NCBI GenBank assembly: GCA_038380795.1
Contig: CM076272.1
Coordinates: forward strand, 4,274,001 to 4,338,000
Source: Pyrocephalus nanus
Lineage: Eukaryota; Chordata; Aves; Passeriformes; Tyrannidae
Reading direction: 5' to 3'
Length of the DNA stretch: 64,000 nucleotides
Positions 13,605 to 26,610 of the stretch are shown piece by piece (within the stretch, counting starts at the first letter, position 1; every line of letters starts with the position of its first letter). The notes below the pieces were generated by a model. It saw only the letters and a program-made list of their open reading frames with translations. It was not told the DNA's origin and did no database searches. A program made the translations under genes and the position numbers.

Positions 13605-14110
13605 CGATCCAGATGCAAAGCGCTCGCAGGGACACGCCGTGTTTGTGCTGTGAGATATCCCCAGTCGGGCACCTGTTTATGCGAACACTTCACGCCCTCC
13701 CTGCCCCCAAGGCCCTGTGCTCCTCGGCAGGGGTTAATCACGAGCAGACTCGATCCCAGCCCAGTCCCCGCCGGTCCCTCTGACCGGCACAGCTGCGGCA
13801 CCCCCGTGACTCCACCATCCCAGTCCGGAGGGGAACGAGCGGTGTCCCTGCCAGCTCCGGCCCAGCCTCCCCAGTCCCGGGGCGGAGGCAGCTGGGGCAC
13901 CCGTGGGTGCGGGCGATCTGGGGGCAGCCCCGTCCCACGCAGCAGCGCGGGGGGATCTTCCCCTGCCGTGTGTTCGCCCAGCAGCGCCTTCAGGGCGAGC
14001 CGTGGAGCGGGGGCTGCAGGAGGAGCAGCCGGCGCTGCTGAAGGAGGCGTCCAGGGAATTCTGGAGGAGGCTGGGGCACGGAGAGCTCTTCTCGTGCTGT
14101 CCTAACGCAC
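13605..14110. promoter_or_regulatory. Intronic CpG island
   Basis: About 500 bp that is strongly GC-rich, with roughly 40 CpG dinucleotides counted by eye; CpG is rare in the flanks. It includes the GC box GGGGCGGAG at 13879-13887. It lies in intron 1, about 5 kb before exon 2. Islands of this kind often mark promoters or active enhancers. The overlapping frames at 13650-14105 (+) and 13734-14132 (-) have low-complexity Pro/Ser/Gly/Ala content expected of GC-rich DNA and match no protein I know. No HCN4 exon 1 sequence is present. Confidence 0.75.
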
Positions 14111-15429
14111 AGCTAATTCCTCGTGCTCTCAAGAGGTTTATTCAGCGTGGCAGAGGATACATACTATTTGCATAGACCGGTCAGAAGGAATTAAAACTGT
14201 TTGTCTTTTCCTTTAGCCCGGTCCTTTCCCATTACAGAGCGTTCAGAATATTTCTGTAGGTCATTTGACTCTCTCTTTGGTGGCTGTTCATGGCAAAGAG
14301 GTTTCCAAGCACACGGGTATTTGAGTAACTCCCTATAAATAAATGAATTGTACTCACAAGTGAATTCCTGGACTCGGTAGCTGGTCAAGTGTCCCTTAGT
14401 GTGTTTAGGAGCAGTGAATCACTGTGTTCCTCCCATTATCTCAGCGATAAAGCAAAGTTTGTAACTCTCCAGCAGAAATTCGCCTGCTCCTGTCTGGGAG
14501 AAGTAATGCTTCCAAAGACAGGGAAAGATCTTTACCTGCTTTTTCTCTTTCTCTCTCCTCTGTGTTCAGATTCCTCTGTGAATGGCTGCTTTCTGGAGTA
14601 AACTTTCCTCTCACTGTGGCTCCAGCCACCCTGACATGTGCTAATATGCTCTTTACAAAAGATGATTTCTATTTCCAGCCCCACTAGCAGGGCTGGGAAT
14701 TACAGGGCGACCTCCTTCCTGTCAGGATAGTTGGTGGTGAGCACAGCGGTGTCTAATTCAACTGCAGTCCAGAGCGGGGAAAGGGAGCTGCTGCTCCGGG
14801 GAAAAGGGCAGGTTTTCAGCAGCTCTTTAAAGGAATTAAGGAGCAATTCCTCCCCGTCAGAGCAGAGGGTGGAGATTCCACGTGGGACTCAGTAGGTGGC
14901 ACTCTGTTTCTGGAGAGAGCACCGAGCCTTGGGAGAACAACTGGATTTGTCTTTGGTTTTGGTTTGAACAAGATCTGTTCATTGAAGAGCTGTTCTTGTA
15001 AGGTTAGCAAGGTTGGTCACGGTGGCTGAGCTGAATTCCACTGCTGGGGAAAGTATCCTGGCTCCCTGCATTTCCAGTTAGGTGCATTTTTATTTTTGCT
15101 TCCCTTTGAGGCAGCACCTCACTTCAACCCAGAGTTGGCTGCCTTTCAGCAGGAGCTGGAAACATCCAAAAAGCATTGTTAATTTAGAGGTGAGGTTGCT
15201 CAAGTCTATTTTCTCCCGACAGTACAAACACTACAGGGCCAGAACAGAAGGTGAGGCCACAAATGTGCCCCACTCCGGGGCAGGTTTGAGTGCTTTTCTG
15301 GCCAGAGGTGCTGACTGGGCTCACCTCAAACCTCTGAGATCCACTGCTTCCTCTCCAATTCCTCACAGCCCCTCCTGAGCTCCTGCACTGTAATTGGTCA
15401 CACTGCACCATGGAATAGTTTTGAAAAAT

Positions 15430-15900
15430 CAAGGTTTATTTAATTTTACAATTACTCCCAAAAGCAATATTCCTGGCCTGCTGTTAGAGTATGCACTAGA
15501 CAGAACAGAAAGATGATCTAATGTTCAAAATCCACAAATTAATACCTACAAAGTGCCCAGACTGTCAAATCAGCTGAGTGACACCAGCAGTGCTTAAGGA
15601 GCGTATATTCTTGAAGTGTCTCTGCCACACTAATTCTCAGACGCATTCTGTTTAAATAATATATTAGGAATTAAAAGATCAGGGGTAGCGGTGCATGTTA
15701 AAATGTGATTTTCAGATCCAAGAAGCGTGCAGAGAGTAGGATGTAGTATAAAAACCAAGTGTGTTTGAACAAGACATCTGGTTTATATAGTGCTGGCTGT
15801 TCCCTGTGCTGTGAGCTGTTCAGTTGCACTGAGTCAACTATAATAAAACAATACATTCATATTTATTAATTTTTTATGTAGGCTTTTGAAAACAGGAAGA
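15430..15900. other. AT-rich unique stretch
   Basis: Unique AT-rich sequence with homeobox-like TTTAAT and ATTAAT motifs and no repeat signature or exon. It is a candidate for conserved noncoding sequence only on composition. Confidence 0.3.
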
Positions 15901-15989
15901 GAAGTGAGAAGAACACAGGATATCAAGGAAGATGCCCAAGAGATGCGTCTCTGTTAAGCTCTTTTGCAAGCCACATAAATAGCTTCAGA

Positions 15990-16145
15990 TCTGGTTAGAT
16001 TCAGGAATCAAATACAGGTCCTAACCCTTATTTAGTCTCAGACTTCCGTGGACAAATCCCACGCTCTTAATTTTGCCGTGCGGCTTCTCTATCTGCAAGA
16101 CAGGGATAATAACTCCATCTGCCTCTCATGGGTGCAGCGGAGCCG
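15990..16145 (+). repeat. MIR-like SINE relic
   Basis: The order CAAATCCCACGCTCTTAATT, then CGGCTTCTCTATCTGCAAGA, then GGGATAATAACTCCATCTGC (16104-16123) follows the MIR consensus as I remember it: a tRNA-like box, a TTTCCTCATCTG block, then GGGGATAATAATAGTACC. Diverged plus-strand copy. Confidence 0.6.
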
Positions 16146-19017
16146 ATTTCATCACTGTCAGCTCTGTGGAATTCCTGGGTGAAAGGAACAACAGAAATAC
16201 AGAAAACATGGGTTATTAATAGCTGGTGCTTGCCCTTACATACATCACATGCACCGTTAGTCTTTGTGGCCTATAATTTACAGGGAGTGAAAAGATGTTC
16301 CTCTGAGTAAACACAACATGACACATGGATGGTATTAGACCTCTGAGGTGTGTGGTCCCCAGGAGTCTAATTCAGTCTAAATCCAGTGATGCCACCCTGA
16401 ACAGATCCTACTTCATAGTGCAAATCTTAATAGTCAAATTTAAACTTTTAGGCAGTTTATATTGTAAAGGCAGGTGCTGGAATTGGTGTGCAGAGCAGAT
16501 CCCTGGTGGTGTCCAGCTTTTTCTGCCTCCTTCATAGAGCCCAAAGGTTATGTCCTCCTTGACACGTTGGATCCCCTTCTGTTAGCAGGGACGCGGTGGG
16601 TACAAAATTTACCTTCTGTAGTTTGTAAATGGTGGCCCTGGAGCTCAGAACTGAGGGCAGCTTGTGGCAATAATCTCGGGTCACTGGTACCCCCTGAGGA
16701 GAGCTGTGGTGTAAGAAACACTTGGCCATGAATTTCAGCACTTCACCTCTCCTGCCCACATTGCAGGCCATGATTGTCCATGGGCAGGTCAGCAGTACTG
16801 GCAGACTGGGAGAGAGGAGCCTGTGGGAAGGAGGAGCTCACACTGCAAGAGTGAGAAATGGAGGAAGTCAGGATGCAGGACAGCAGATTGAGAGAGGCCA
16901 GGGTAGCAGGATGTGCCACAGTCAGGCAGAAAGCATTTCACCGGGCTTGTGTGTGTGGAAAATGTCTGACTTCAACTGGGAGCCATCCTGCCACTGTTGT
17001 CAGTGTCCCCAGGCGCCACTAAGTATGGAAATCACCACCCAGCATAAAAGTCAGAGGCACAAAATCCAAAGATCTCTGAAGAAAGCCACTTTCTGCAAGC
17101 CTGGCCATGCCTGGTTCATGCCATTAATTTGAAACTTGGGAAAACTCATTTTCTTTGTGCATATCTCCTCCTGTATCCCCGAGGGCAAATTAAAGATGGC
17201 TGGGAGGTTATTTATTTTCGGTAATAATGCACACACTGCTTCCAGACTTCCTGCCATTGTGCGATTATCGAGATTAATTGCCCGGGAAAGCTGCAGCATC
17301 ATCTCAGGCCCTTAATAAGGAAGATCACAACATGGATTTATATTAATGCATATTGTTGTGTGACACGGCTTTGCTCTTAGAGCCACATGGACAAATCTCA
17401 GCACCACTGCACCTCCAGACTGAGGGAAGGGTTGCACGTTCCCTTCCCTGCAGGGCCACGGCACCTTGAGAGCAAGGAGCAGGGAGTTGATGACATTTTT
17501 AGAAACCTCGTTAGTGAATAACTTTGCTTATTCTGAAATCAGTTCCCATCAGCCTCTGCTGAGTGATTCTGAGAATTGCTGGTGTGCTGCTGGTGACCCC
17601 GTCTGTACAGGTGCAATAGCTGGAATCTTAAGTATGCTTTTAGGGTGCTTTAAAGTGTTGTGTTCTTACCAGGGAGGGAGACTCTGTACAGGGAAGGCTT
17701 TTAAGGCATATCCTGCCCTTTCGGTTTTCCTGCTGAGAGTTTAACAAACCAGTGTTGTTGCCTTGCTATAGAGATCTGTTGTGCAGCAGCTCAGTCTGGT
17801 CCGAGGCCCAGGTTTTAAATGAACAACCATTAACAAAGGTAGAGCTTGAGGAGCTTTAAAGCAAGTTCTCCTAAAATATTTCAGTGATTTGTACTGTAAT
17901 ATGTCAGGCAGAGGAGCAGCATGTACCTGTCCTGCAGCAAATTCAACACTTTCCTTTGTTAAACCACTGTCAATCCAGAGTCACTCCGTTGCCATCACTG
18001 CTGTTAATTCTTCATTTGCTGTGACAAGTTAGTTGTGGTATCTCACAATATTACAGTGGCTGCCCTGTAGAACACAAAGTGGAGCCGATGAAATCTTGGC
18101 AATGTGAGTCCACAATACATTGGCATCTCTACATGTGAAACATTTGGAGGGAACTGGAGCACCGTTGTGTTGGGCAGTGAGGCTCCTCAACAAACTGACA
18201 CCCAGGAAAGGTTTTAGTTCTCACTCTGGGTGAGTTGAGTTGTGACTGGTTGTGTATCTTTTACACCAATACCTGTGGAAAAATCTTTAAAAAAATCCTA
18301 AACAGATAAATTAGGGATTATATTCAAACTGTGTGTACCTTCAAAACAAAAATTGATGTTATTGTAAGGTCCACTGGATAATATTGACTTGCCACTGAGG
18401 TGAAGATAAGCTTCTTGGAGACTGTGCTTCATGGAACAGGAGTTAAATGTTGTTACTTTCCTTAGAAATGCAATAGATATTTCCAGGCACGTGACACCAA
18501 GCTTTATTGATTACTTCTGTACAGCACAGGAGCCTATAGAGTGGACTGAGTCCTGAAGTCCAGGCTCAGTGTAAGCTTGGCTCAGCAGGAAATCTGAACT
18601 GAGCCCAGTCTCCAGTTCCATCCTGATCCCAATGCTATCAGTGCTGGCTTCTCCTAAAGAAGGATCAAACAGAGCAAGCCTGATGATTTTGAGCCCAAAT
18701 GGCTTTACTAACATACAAACTGAGGCCTTCCAAATTCTCTCCTTACCCAACAGTCGCTGTAAGAAGTGCAGGTTTGTCAGTTCTTCTGGGGCAGCTTCCA
18801 AATCCCAGTGGAAGTTTCCAAGTGGTCATGGCCAGCCATGTACCCAGTTCCCCCAGTTCTTTCTGAACCCTAAAAGCCAGAGGAGGAGTGTTTCTGTGAT
18901 ATTAATTACTTAATTAGCAGCTTGTGCCCTCTGTGCACGAGGCAGAGCAGCAGCGAAGGCAGTGACTGACAGCAGAGATGTATTAGTTCATTAGCGCTGT
19001 TGACCCAGGCTCCCTGA

Positions 19018-19584
<567 letters not shown>

Positions 19585-21970
19585 TAAACAGTTGTGGCTG
19601 GGCCCTAATGCTTTGTTTTTAGCGGGTTCCCAAGAGGGCCTTCTGGGTCTTGTTACTCAGGCACTTGAGATTGTGCTGTCAGCTTGAGGAGCATCATTTA
19701 GATGATGTGTGGAGATGCTGCGTGGGCTGGGAGGAGAGCAGGATCCCTTGCAGGAAGTGTGTAGCTCTAGAGCTGCCTGTGAGCAGAGCAGTTACCCAGA
19801 CAGCGAGGGCTTGCCCTCTCAGAGCCCCAAAAGGGCCAGAAACAGCTCAGAGGAGAGGTCTAAAGACAGCTGATTTGCAGGACCTGTGGCATCTGTTTAC
19901 CATCTGCTTCTTCTATGTGCTTATCTCTTGAATAAAGAGAGGAGCATGATGATGTATTATAACCTTCTTGCTGTCTAAATTCTGTGGCACACTGTTAAGG
20001 GGAAGAGGAAGAAAGAGCAATCTGCAGACAAATTGAGTCTGTTTAAAGACATAAAGGTCTAGTGAAAGGCAAGATCCCTACTACCACCCCTGGACCCTGT
20101 GCTGTTCCCAGGGGAGTTCCAGGGTGCAGGGTGAGTTGTCAGGCATAATGTGAGTGAAGGTGCAACCTTTAAAGTCCCTTGAAAATTAGTTATTTTTTCC
20201 TGTCTCCGTGCTCTCCAAAGCACAGAGAAAGCTCCCTGTGTCTTTCTCCACACCTCAGGAGCATATTTTCTGGACAAGGAAACTTGGTCAAGGCAATTTC
20301 ATCTTTCTCCCCATACTTTCTCTTCTGCTTTGGAGCAGAGCCTGATGCAGAGTCTGATCTAACGCAGAGCGTGTTCCTGAGAATGTGAAGGGAAAGCAGC
20401 CATGCAAGTCATGGCTGGATTGCACCGAGCTGTCAGAACACTAATTCATGGCAGAGCTGAACCGTCCCCTCCTCTAGTGTGGCAGACTCAAGTTGAGCAC
20501 TGGGGCATCCTTTACAAATTTCAGGCTTCATCTTTGTGGTGTAGTAGTTTGTGAGTGCCTCCCTCAGAGTAGAGCGTAATGCCTTGCTGAGGTCTGGGGT
20601 GACACTGTGCAAGGTGCTGAGGGACAGACGGCCACAAGAATTCCCTACAAGGTTCATTTGCTTCGTAGCACAGGCAGGAAGTGCACAGAGAGGTGGAGAT
20701 GAATAACGCAGGAGTGTCCTTCCCGACGTGCCTCAAGAAGTCGGAGGCTGAGAGAGCAGTGGAATAGCTGCAGGTCTGTTATCCTGTCCCGTGGCTGCAT
20801 TGCTTCTTTGTCCTCCACTCCGAGAGCGCTCAGGAAAGGAGAGTTGGTGGCTTAGGCTGTTGTTAAAGTAGTTCCTTCACAGTGATTTACAGGTACCCAC
20901 AGCAGTGCAGAGCTCCTTGACTTCTCTTCCACGAGGTGGTTGAAGAGGATTTAAGTATATTTGCTTTTGATTGTACTGAATTTGTTTTAAGAAATGATGA
21001 AATGAAAGCAAATCAGAGCTTTTCCCTCTCTTGCTCCTCATAGTTTGACTGAGCAGCCATTTCCAGTTTCATTCTCAAACCCCATTTGTGGGATGCTGTT
21101 CCCTCCTGCTGCTGTCCTGGGTGCTGGGGCAGCACAGCCGGGTGCTCTGCAGACCCCCCCGAGGAACAGGCTCCCCGGAGCGATGCAGTGCTGCCTGTGG
21201 AAGGGCCAGATGGTGCTGGGTTGCAGTTTGGGACTGCAATGCAGACTCTGTTATGCACTGCAGAGCCCGCCAGACCAAACACGATAGTCTTTTTGTCAAA
21301 CAGGGCTCAACACAAGCAGCAGTTTCCTGGAGAGAGTTTAATACTGGGAGGTTTTCCACCCTCTCACATGGGGGAGGGGAGCAGAGGAAGGGGTGATCCC
21401 TTGCCATTGGTGCAGTGCCTGCTACAAAGCAACGGGGAGACAGGGAAGGGAAGTGCTGCTTCATCTTTGCGTGGGAGTTGTGCTCCCTGGAACCACACTG
21501 ACAGTGCTTTCTTCCTCTCACTCTGAAGTGCCTACAGACTATCTGTCTGAAAGTCCACATTAATCTTTCCTCACTGCACTGATCAGTGGTGATGTGGAAG
21601 TGTTAATAATTCCTGTAGGATGGAGCAGTGTTGGACCAGACCTACTTGGGGTGTATATGAGGGGCAGGCTGCTGTGCAGAGTTAAAGAAGGAGAAGGACT
21701 CTTGAGAGAGGGGATGACTGAAGGCCTGTTCTGCTGTGGTCCTCCCCCTCTCTGTGTCTCATCATCTAGGTAGTATCCTTCTCTCTCAGGATCTTTGCAT
21801 ATGACCAGATAAGCTACAAAGGAGGTGTGAGTAGGGCACACTGGTCCTCAGGGGAAGATCCAAAGGAGTGTGAACCAGAGGAGTGTGTGCAGGGCAGTGA
21901 GGCAGAGTTAACTCAGGTGGGTGGACCAGTCAGTGAGGGAGGGCGGGATGTTGTGTCTGGGCAGAGCCTG

Positions 21971-22310
21971 CACATCCCATTCTCCTGCACATCCCATTCT
22001 CCTGCACATCCCATTCTCCTGCACATCCCATTCCCCTGCACATCCCATTCCCCTGCACATCCCATTGCCCTGCACATCCCATTCTCCTGCACATCCCATT
22101 CCCCTGCACATCCCATTCTCCTGCACATCCCATTCCCCTGCACATCCCATTCCCCTGCACATCCCATTCCCCTGCACATCCCATTGCCCTGCACATCCCA
22201 TTCTCCTGCACATCCCATTCCCCTGCACATCCCATTCCCTTGCACATCCCATTCCCCTGCACATCCCATTCCCCTGCACATCCCATTCTCCTGCACATCC
22301 CAGCCCCCTG
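21971..22310 (+). repeat. 17-bp minisatellite, 20 uninterrupted units
   Basis: Exactly 340 bp made of 20 head-to-tail copies of CACATCCCATTCTCCTG with no insertion or deletion. Variation is almost confined to the two bases after CATT: TCT-type units 1-3, 7, 9, 14, 19; TCC-type units 4, 5, 8, 10-12, 15-18; TGC-type units 6 and 13. Unit 16 also has CTTG at its end, and unit 20 is degenerate (CACATCCCAGCCCCCTG). Units 4-10 and 11-17 show the same order except at one unit, suggesting duplication of a 119-bp block. The array has no stop codon in several frames, which explains the open frames on both strands across it. The minus strand is G-rich. Confidence 0.98.
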
Positions 22311-25300
22311 CTTGGGCAGTGACTTTGGATAGAGGGGTTGCTGTTGCCTCGCTCATAACTCGTGCTGGGACTGAGTGCTGTGTGAGGAGCAGAGGAGGAC
22401 TCGGCACACACAGAGTGTTCTCTCCTTGCTCAGCCTCCCAGAACGTTACAGCTGTGCATTAGTGGGACTGGGAGTGAGTACAGGGATAAGTGGTCACTTC
22501 CTGAGTTCTCAGTGAGCCTCTCCGTGCCTTCCCCTGCAATTGTCCATGCTCTGCATGAATTTATCACTCCCCCTGCAGTGAGGGGAGAGCAGCCTCGGCG
22601 AGGGCTGCAGTGCTGTAAAGCAGCCAGGCTCTCATCAGTTCCAGATCAATGCCAGGCAGGAGTCCGTGGGATCCAGAGCCAGGGGTTTGAAGTGCCTGCT
22701 CCGTTTTGGCTCAGAGCAGACTGCTCTGACATCCACCCCCAGATCTCAGAGAAGCGCTGTGGGGACTTCAGCTGGGCAAACAACCTGAAGAGAAAAGGAA
22801 AGAGAAAGGGAAGAAAACCAATCTAATGCACTCGTGTTCACTGGAGTACGAAAATAAGCTTAATTCCAAATGTAGCAGTTTCATTTGCATTATGCATTTT
22901 GCATGAGTGGCCCCCACGAATGAATTTACCAGTAGGGCAGAATATAAATAGAGTCTTTTTGAAGTGTCTGCCGTGTCTCCCCTGCAGTAGGAAGCTTGAT
23001 TGCTGTGTAGGCAGGTGTGCAGGGACTGGCTGGAGCCTGGCTCGCCTCAATATCAGATCACGAACTCCGGTGCCTGGGAGCTCCCAAGGCCAGCAGCAGA
23101 GGTGCAGGAGGGCTGGCACAGTGCGAATGTGGAGCTGTCCTGCCAGGGCAGACCCAACAGGGCTGCTCCAGCTGTGCCCTGTCCCTGCCCAGGGCAGCTC
23201 TGGTCACCTCGGCCTCTGAACCCTCCAGCAGCTCTTGGGGTGTCTGGGTTGGTCCAAGGCTCTTGGCCCCGTAGACGTGGAGGCACATTCATTGTCCCAG
23301 GGTCAGGGAGTTGGGCCTTTCCACTGCTGGGCTGAGAAACCCTTCAGAGGAGGCTCCAGACATGAACATCCTACAAACCTCACCCCAAGGTCAACTGGCA
23401 CAAAGAGTGGAGCACCAACACCATGTAACCCATGGGCTCAGTCAAACTGAACCGTCCTGGGCAGACTGGGAGTGTTAGACAAAAAAAACTCTTTAGGTTT
23501 TCATAAGCAAAAGGGATTGTATATTATTTTTTCCTCAGAGCAGTTTGCTGAGCTTTCCCTGTTCTACACATAGCATCTACCCCCGTGTTTGGTGCCAGGA
23601 TGCAGCAACCTATATTTAAGATCAGACTATTTTGACTTATGAACAAGGAACATTTATTGGAACAACAGTAAAATCCTGCTCCTGTAAATTGGTTTCCAAA
23701 TAGCACATAGGCTAAGATAACCAAAATATTTTGATTTCAGACTCTATGGGAGCGTTGATGATGAGAAGGAAAGGAACTATCTGTTTTTGATATATATCAC
23801 AATGATAAGATTATCATAAATGAGGATTTTTTCAGATTTTTGTCAGAAAAAAAAATTAAAGCTTTCGGGTTTTACAGCTGAAACCTGAAGAAAAGGACAA
23901 TTTGGTAATTTCCAAATTATTATGTCATCGAAAACTTGCAACCTTGCCTGAGTGCTGTCCTTTTATTTCCTGGATTTCCATATTACAGAGAAGCTTCAGC
24001 GTGGAGGCAATGCATCTTCTCAGATGCCATTAACAACTTCCCAGTAAAAACTCCCCACGGATTGCATCATCTGAAAGATGATGTCACTTTTAAGAAGACT
24101 CAGATGTTCAGAAAATTGATTCAAAGGGCTGGTGTGGAAGGACTAGGAGGGAGCTTCCAAAGGCTAGGAGGATATGGCTCCCGACTGATTCTCATTTTGA
24201 TTTGCTAATTCCCTTAGTTTCTTCTGACCTATTTGTAGCCTTTCTTAAATTAAATTAAATTACCATGGCTAGTGGCCTGGGGGATGTGATGTTGGGCCAA
24301 ATCCGTAAGTGGATCCTGGGAGGGGAGGAGCCGGGCAGAGTGTTCCCAAGCAGCACAGCAGGGTCCTGTTCCACAGGCACTTCAGAATAGCTGAACAGAT
24401 TTTTTATCTATATGATTTGCAATTCTGTTGTGTTAAATAGCAAGGCAGACCCAGGAGAGTAACTCATTAAAACCTCTGACCACCCTGGAAGAAAATCAGA
24501 CTCCACAGACACCAGTAATGTGGCTGGGAGGGGCGAGTGGGCTGGGTTTTGTCCTAAATTTGCATTACCTCATTTCTGAAGGCAGCTTTGTCAGGCACTG
24601 GTCTTAGTGTCCTTACAGGAGCTTATCAGAACCATAATGCAAGTTACAATAATAAGTTCCCATTCTCACTGCACAAAGTGACCCAAAATTTGAAGCATCT
24701 TTTCCTCTCAGAGGGAATCTTGCTCTGAAATCAATGGCAAAACCCCTCTTTTTGACATTTTAGTAGAAGGTTGTTCAAGATTTTTTTACCACAGCCTTTT
24801 ACATTGAGCTGTTTTCACTTCTGCAGCCCAACATCCTTGTGGAGGGAGAGCAGACAACAGGAGGAGACAGATGTTCTCCATTCCTGTACATGGCATTTTC
24901 CCTCTCCTGCCTGTGGGCATCCAGGGATCCATCCCCTGCCCTGTGCCACCTTACCTGTCAGGAAAAAGAAACCTTTAACAGTCTGTTTGGGGAAGTTGGT
25001 CTTTAGCAGGAAGTTCTACTACTTTAATGCAAATCCAGCTTCCACCTGGGCACTGGGAATACTGTTTCAAAGAGAATATCATCAAAAATGGGTTCTGATG
25101 AATTATAAGGAGCCAGGCAAATATTTGAATAGCTGTGCAGCTACAGAGTTTGCCATAAAAAGGAAAAAGCCTTTTATTTTTTTTACAGTCACCTTCTGGC
25201 AGTGCTTAATGTGTCTTCTGTCAACAGCAGGGTATGATCAGGGAATACATGGCCTGGGGGCTTGGGATTAGGGCACAGAGCCATTTGTCTCTAGGTCAGT

Positions 25301-26092
25301 AGTTCAGATCCAGCTTGTAGCAAATGAAAGTCATTTGCTGTCCCAGGGATGTGTTTTCTCTAATCTGTTCTTACCAGACAGGTGCCTGTTTGACAAAATC
25401 AGCTGGGGCTGGCCCTGGGGAGCCTCAGGCTCCCTGTGGCAGCAGCAAGGGGGTTAAATTTCCCCCCATCTGAAGTGAAGTCCCCCCTGACCAGGGTGTG
25501 AGGAATGTTACTAGAGGGTCCTGCCTGTGCTCAGGTTCTGGTTCTCAGGGTCACAGGGTCCCTCAGTCTGTGCCTTCATGCTGGGATGGAATTGTGAAGG
25601 GTTTCTAAAGAGCCAGGCTGGTCTCCTGATGATCTCTAATCACTGTGATAGCTGGTTGCTGCTCCAGCCTTTCATTTTCCTCTTCCCTCAGCCTCCTCCC
25701 AGCCTCCTCTGTACGTGTCCCTTCCCTGGACACAGTGTAGGTTTCCCTGTCTCTTGGGAGCTCACGTCTCCGAGTTCCTCTGCCAGCACCAGCTGCCTGC
25801 AGCTCAATGCCCATGTCGTGCCAGCTGCCTCTCATTTTCCTTCAGGCCATTGTTTTTGGAGGGGGGGTCTGGCAGCCTTTATTATTGCTGTTGTGTTGCA
25901 ATAACAGAGGGTCCTCAAAGGAGAAGTGCTGGAGTCTGGCAGGAGGATTCCTCCTGCCAGTGTCATTTTCCAAGATTTAATACCATGGCGCTTTACTGAT
26001 GGCATTTGCTCCAGCTGCAGTGCTGCAGGACCCTGGGTCCAGCCTGTGGTGTGACTGTCACATGGGGACTGGGGAGGTGTGACCTACAGCAG

Positions 26093-26610
26093 AGTCATGG
26101 GATGGGTCAGGCTGGAAGGGACCACAGAGGGTCATCTGGTCCCATCCTCCTGCTCAGGCAGAGTCAGTTCAGAGCACATGGCACAGGACTGAGTCCAGAC
26201 AGGTCCGGACTGTCTCCAGTGGGGAGACTCCACACCCTCTCTGGACAATCTGTTTGGTGCTCAGTCACTGCACAGGGAAGAGGTTCTCCCCCATGTTCAG
26301 ATGGAATTTCCAGGGCCATTCCTCTCATCCCATTGCTGGGCCCCCCTGAGCAGTTCCTGGTCCATGCTCTGCCCCTCCCTGCAGGCACTGACAGACATGG
26401 ATGGATGGGATGCCCTCTCAGTGTCTCCTCTGGAGGCCGAACAGCCCCAGCTCCCTCAGCCTTTCCTTGTGAGGGAAATGCTCCAGTCCCTTCAGCATCT
26501 CCGCAGCCTCTGCTGGACCTGCTCCAGGAGCTCCATGTCCCTGCTGTCCTGAGGAGCCCAGAGCTGGGCACAGCACTGCAGATGTGCCTCCCCAGGGCAG
26601 CGGGGGGGCA
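26093..26610 (-). mobile_element. CR1 non-LTR retrotransposon fragment
   Basis: Minus-strand copy of a different CR1 subfamily from those in intron 1. It starts with GAGTCATGGGATGGGTCAGG and CTGGAAGGGACCACAGAGGG. It continues through GGGCACAGCACTGCAG-type sequence after CTGAGGAGCCCAGAGCTGGG near 26551. The 235-codon frame over it is antisense to the element and not a gene. Confidence 0.85.

Noticed and set aside
13650..14132. CpG-island open frames as HCN4 exon 1 or a nested gene
   Set aside because: Translations lack the HCN N-terminal sequence that leads into S1 and show only GC-driven composition.
21971..22310. Regular short repeats resembling a CRISPR array
   Set aside because: Units are contiguous, with no unique spacers, and the DNA is vertebrate.
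21827..22462. Open frames of 120-211 codons on both strands across the minisatellite
   Set aside because: They exist because the 17-bp unit lacks stop codons in several frames; the peptide is just the repeat read in rotating frames.
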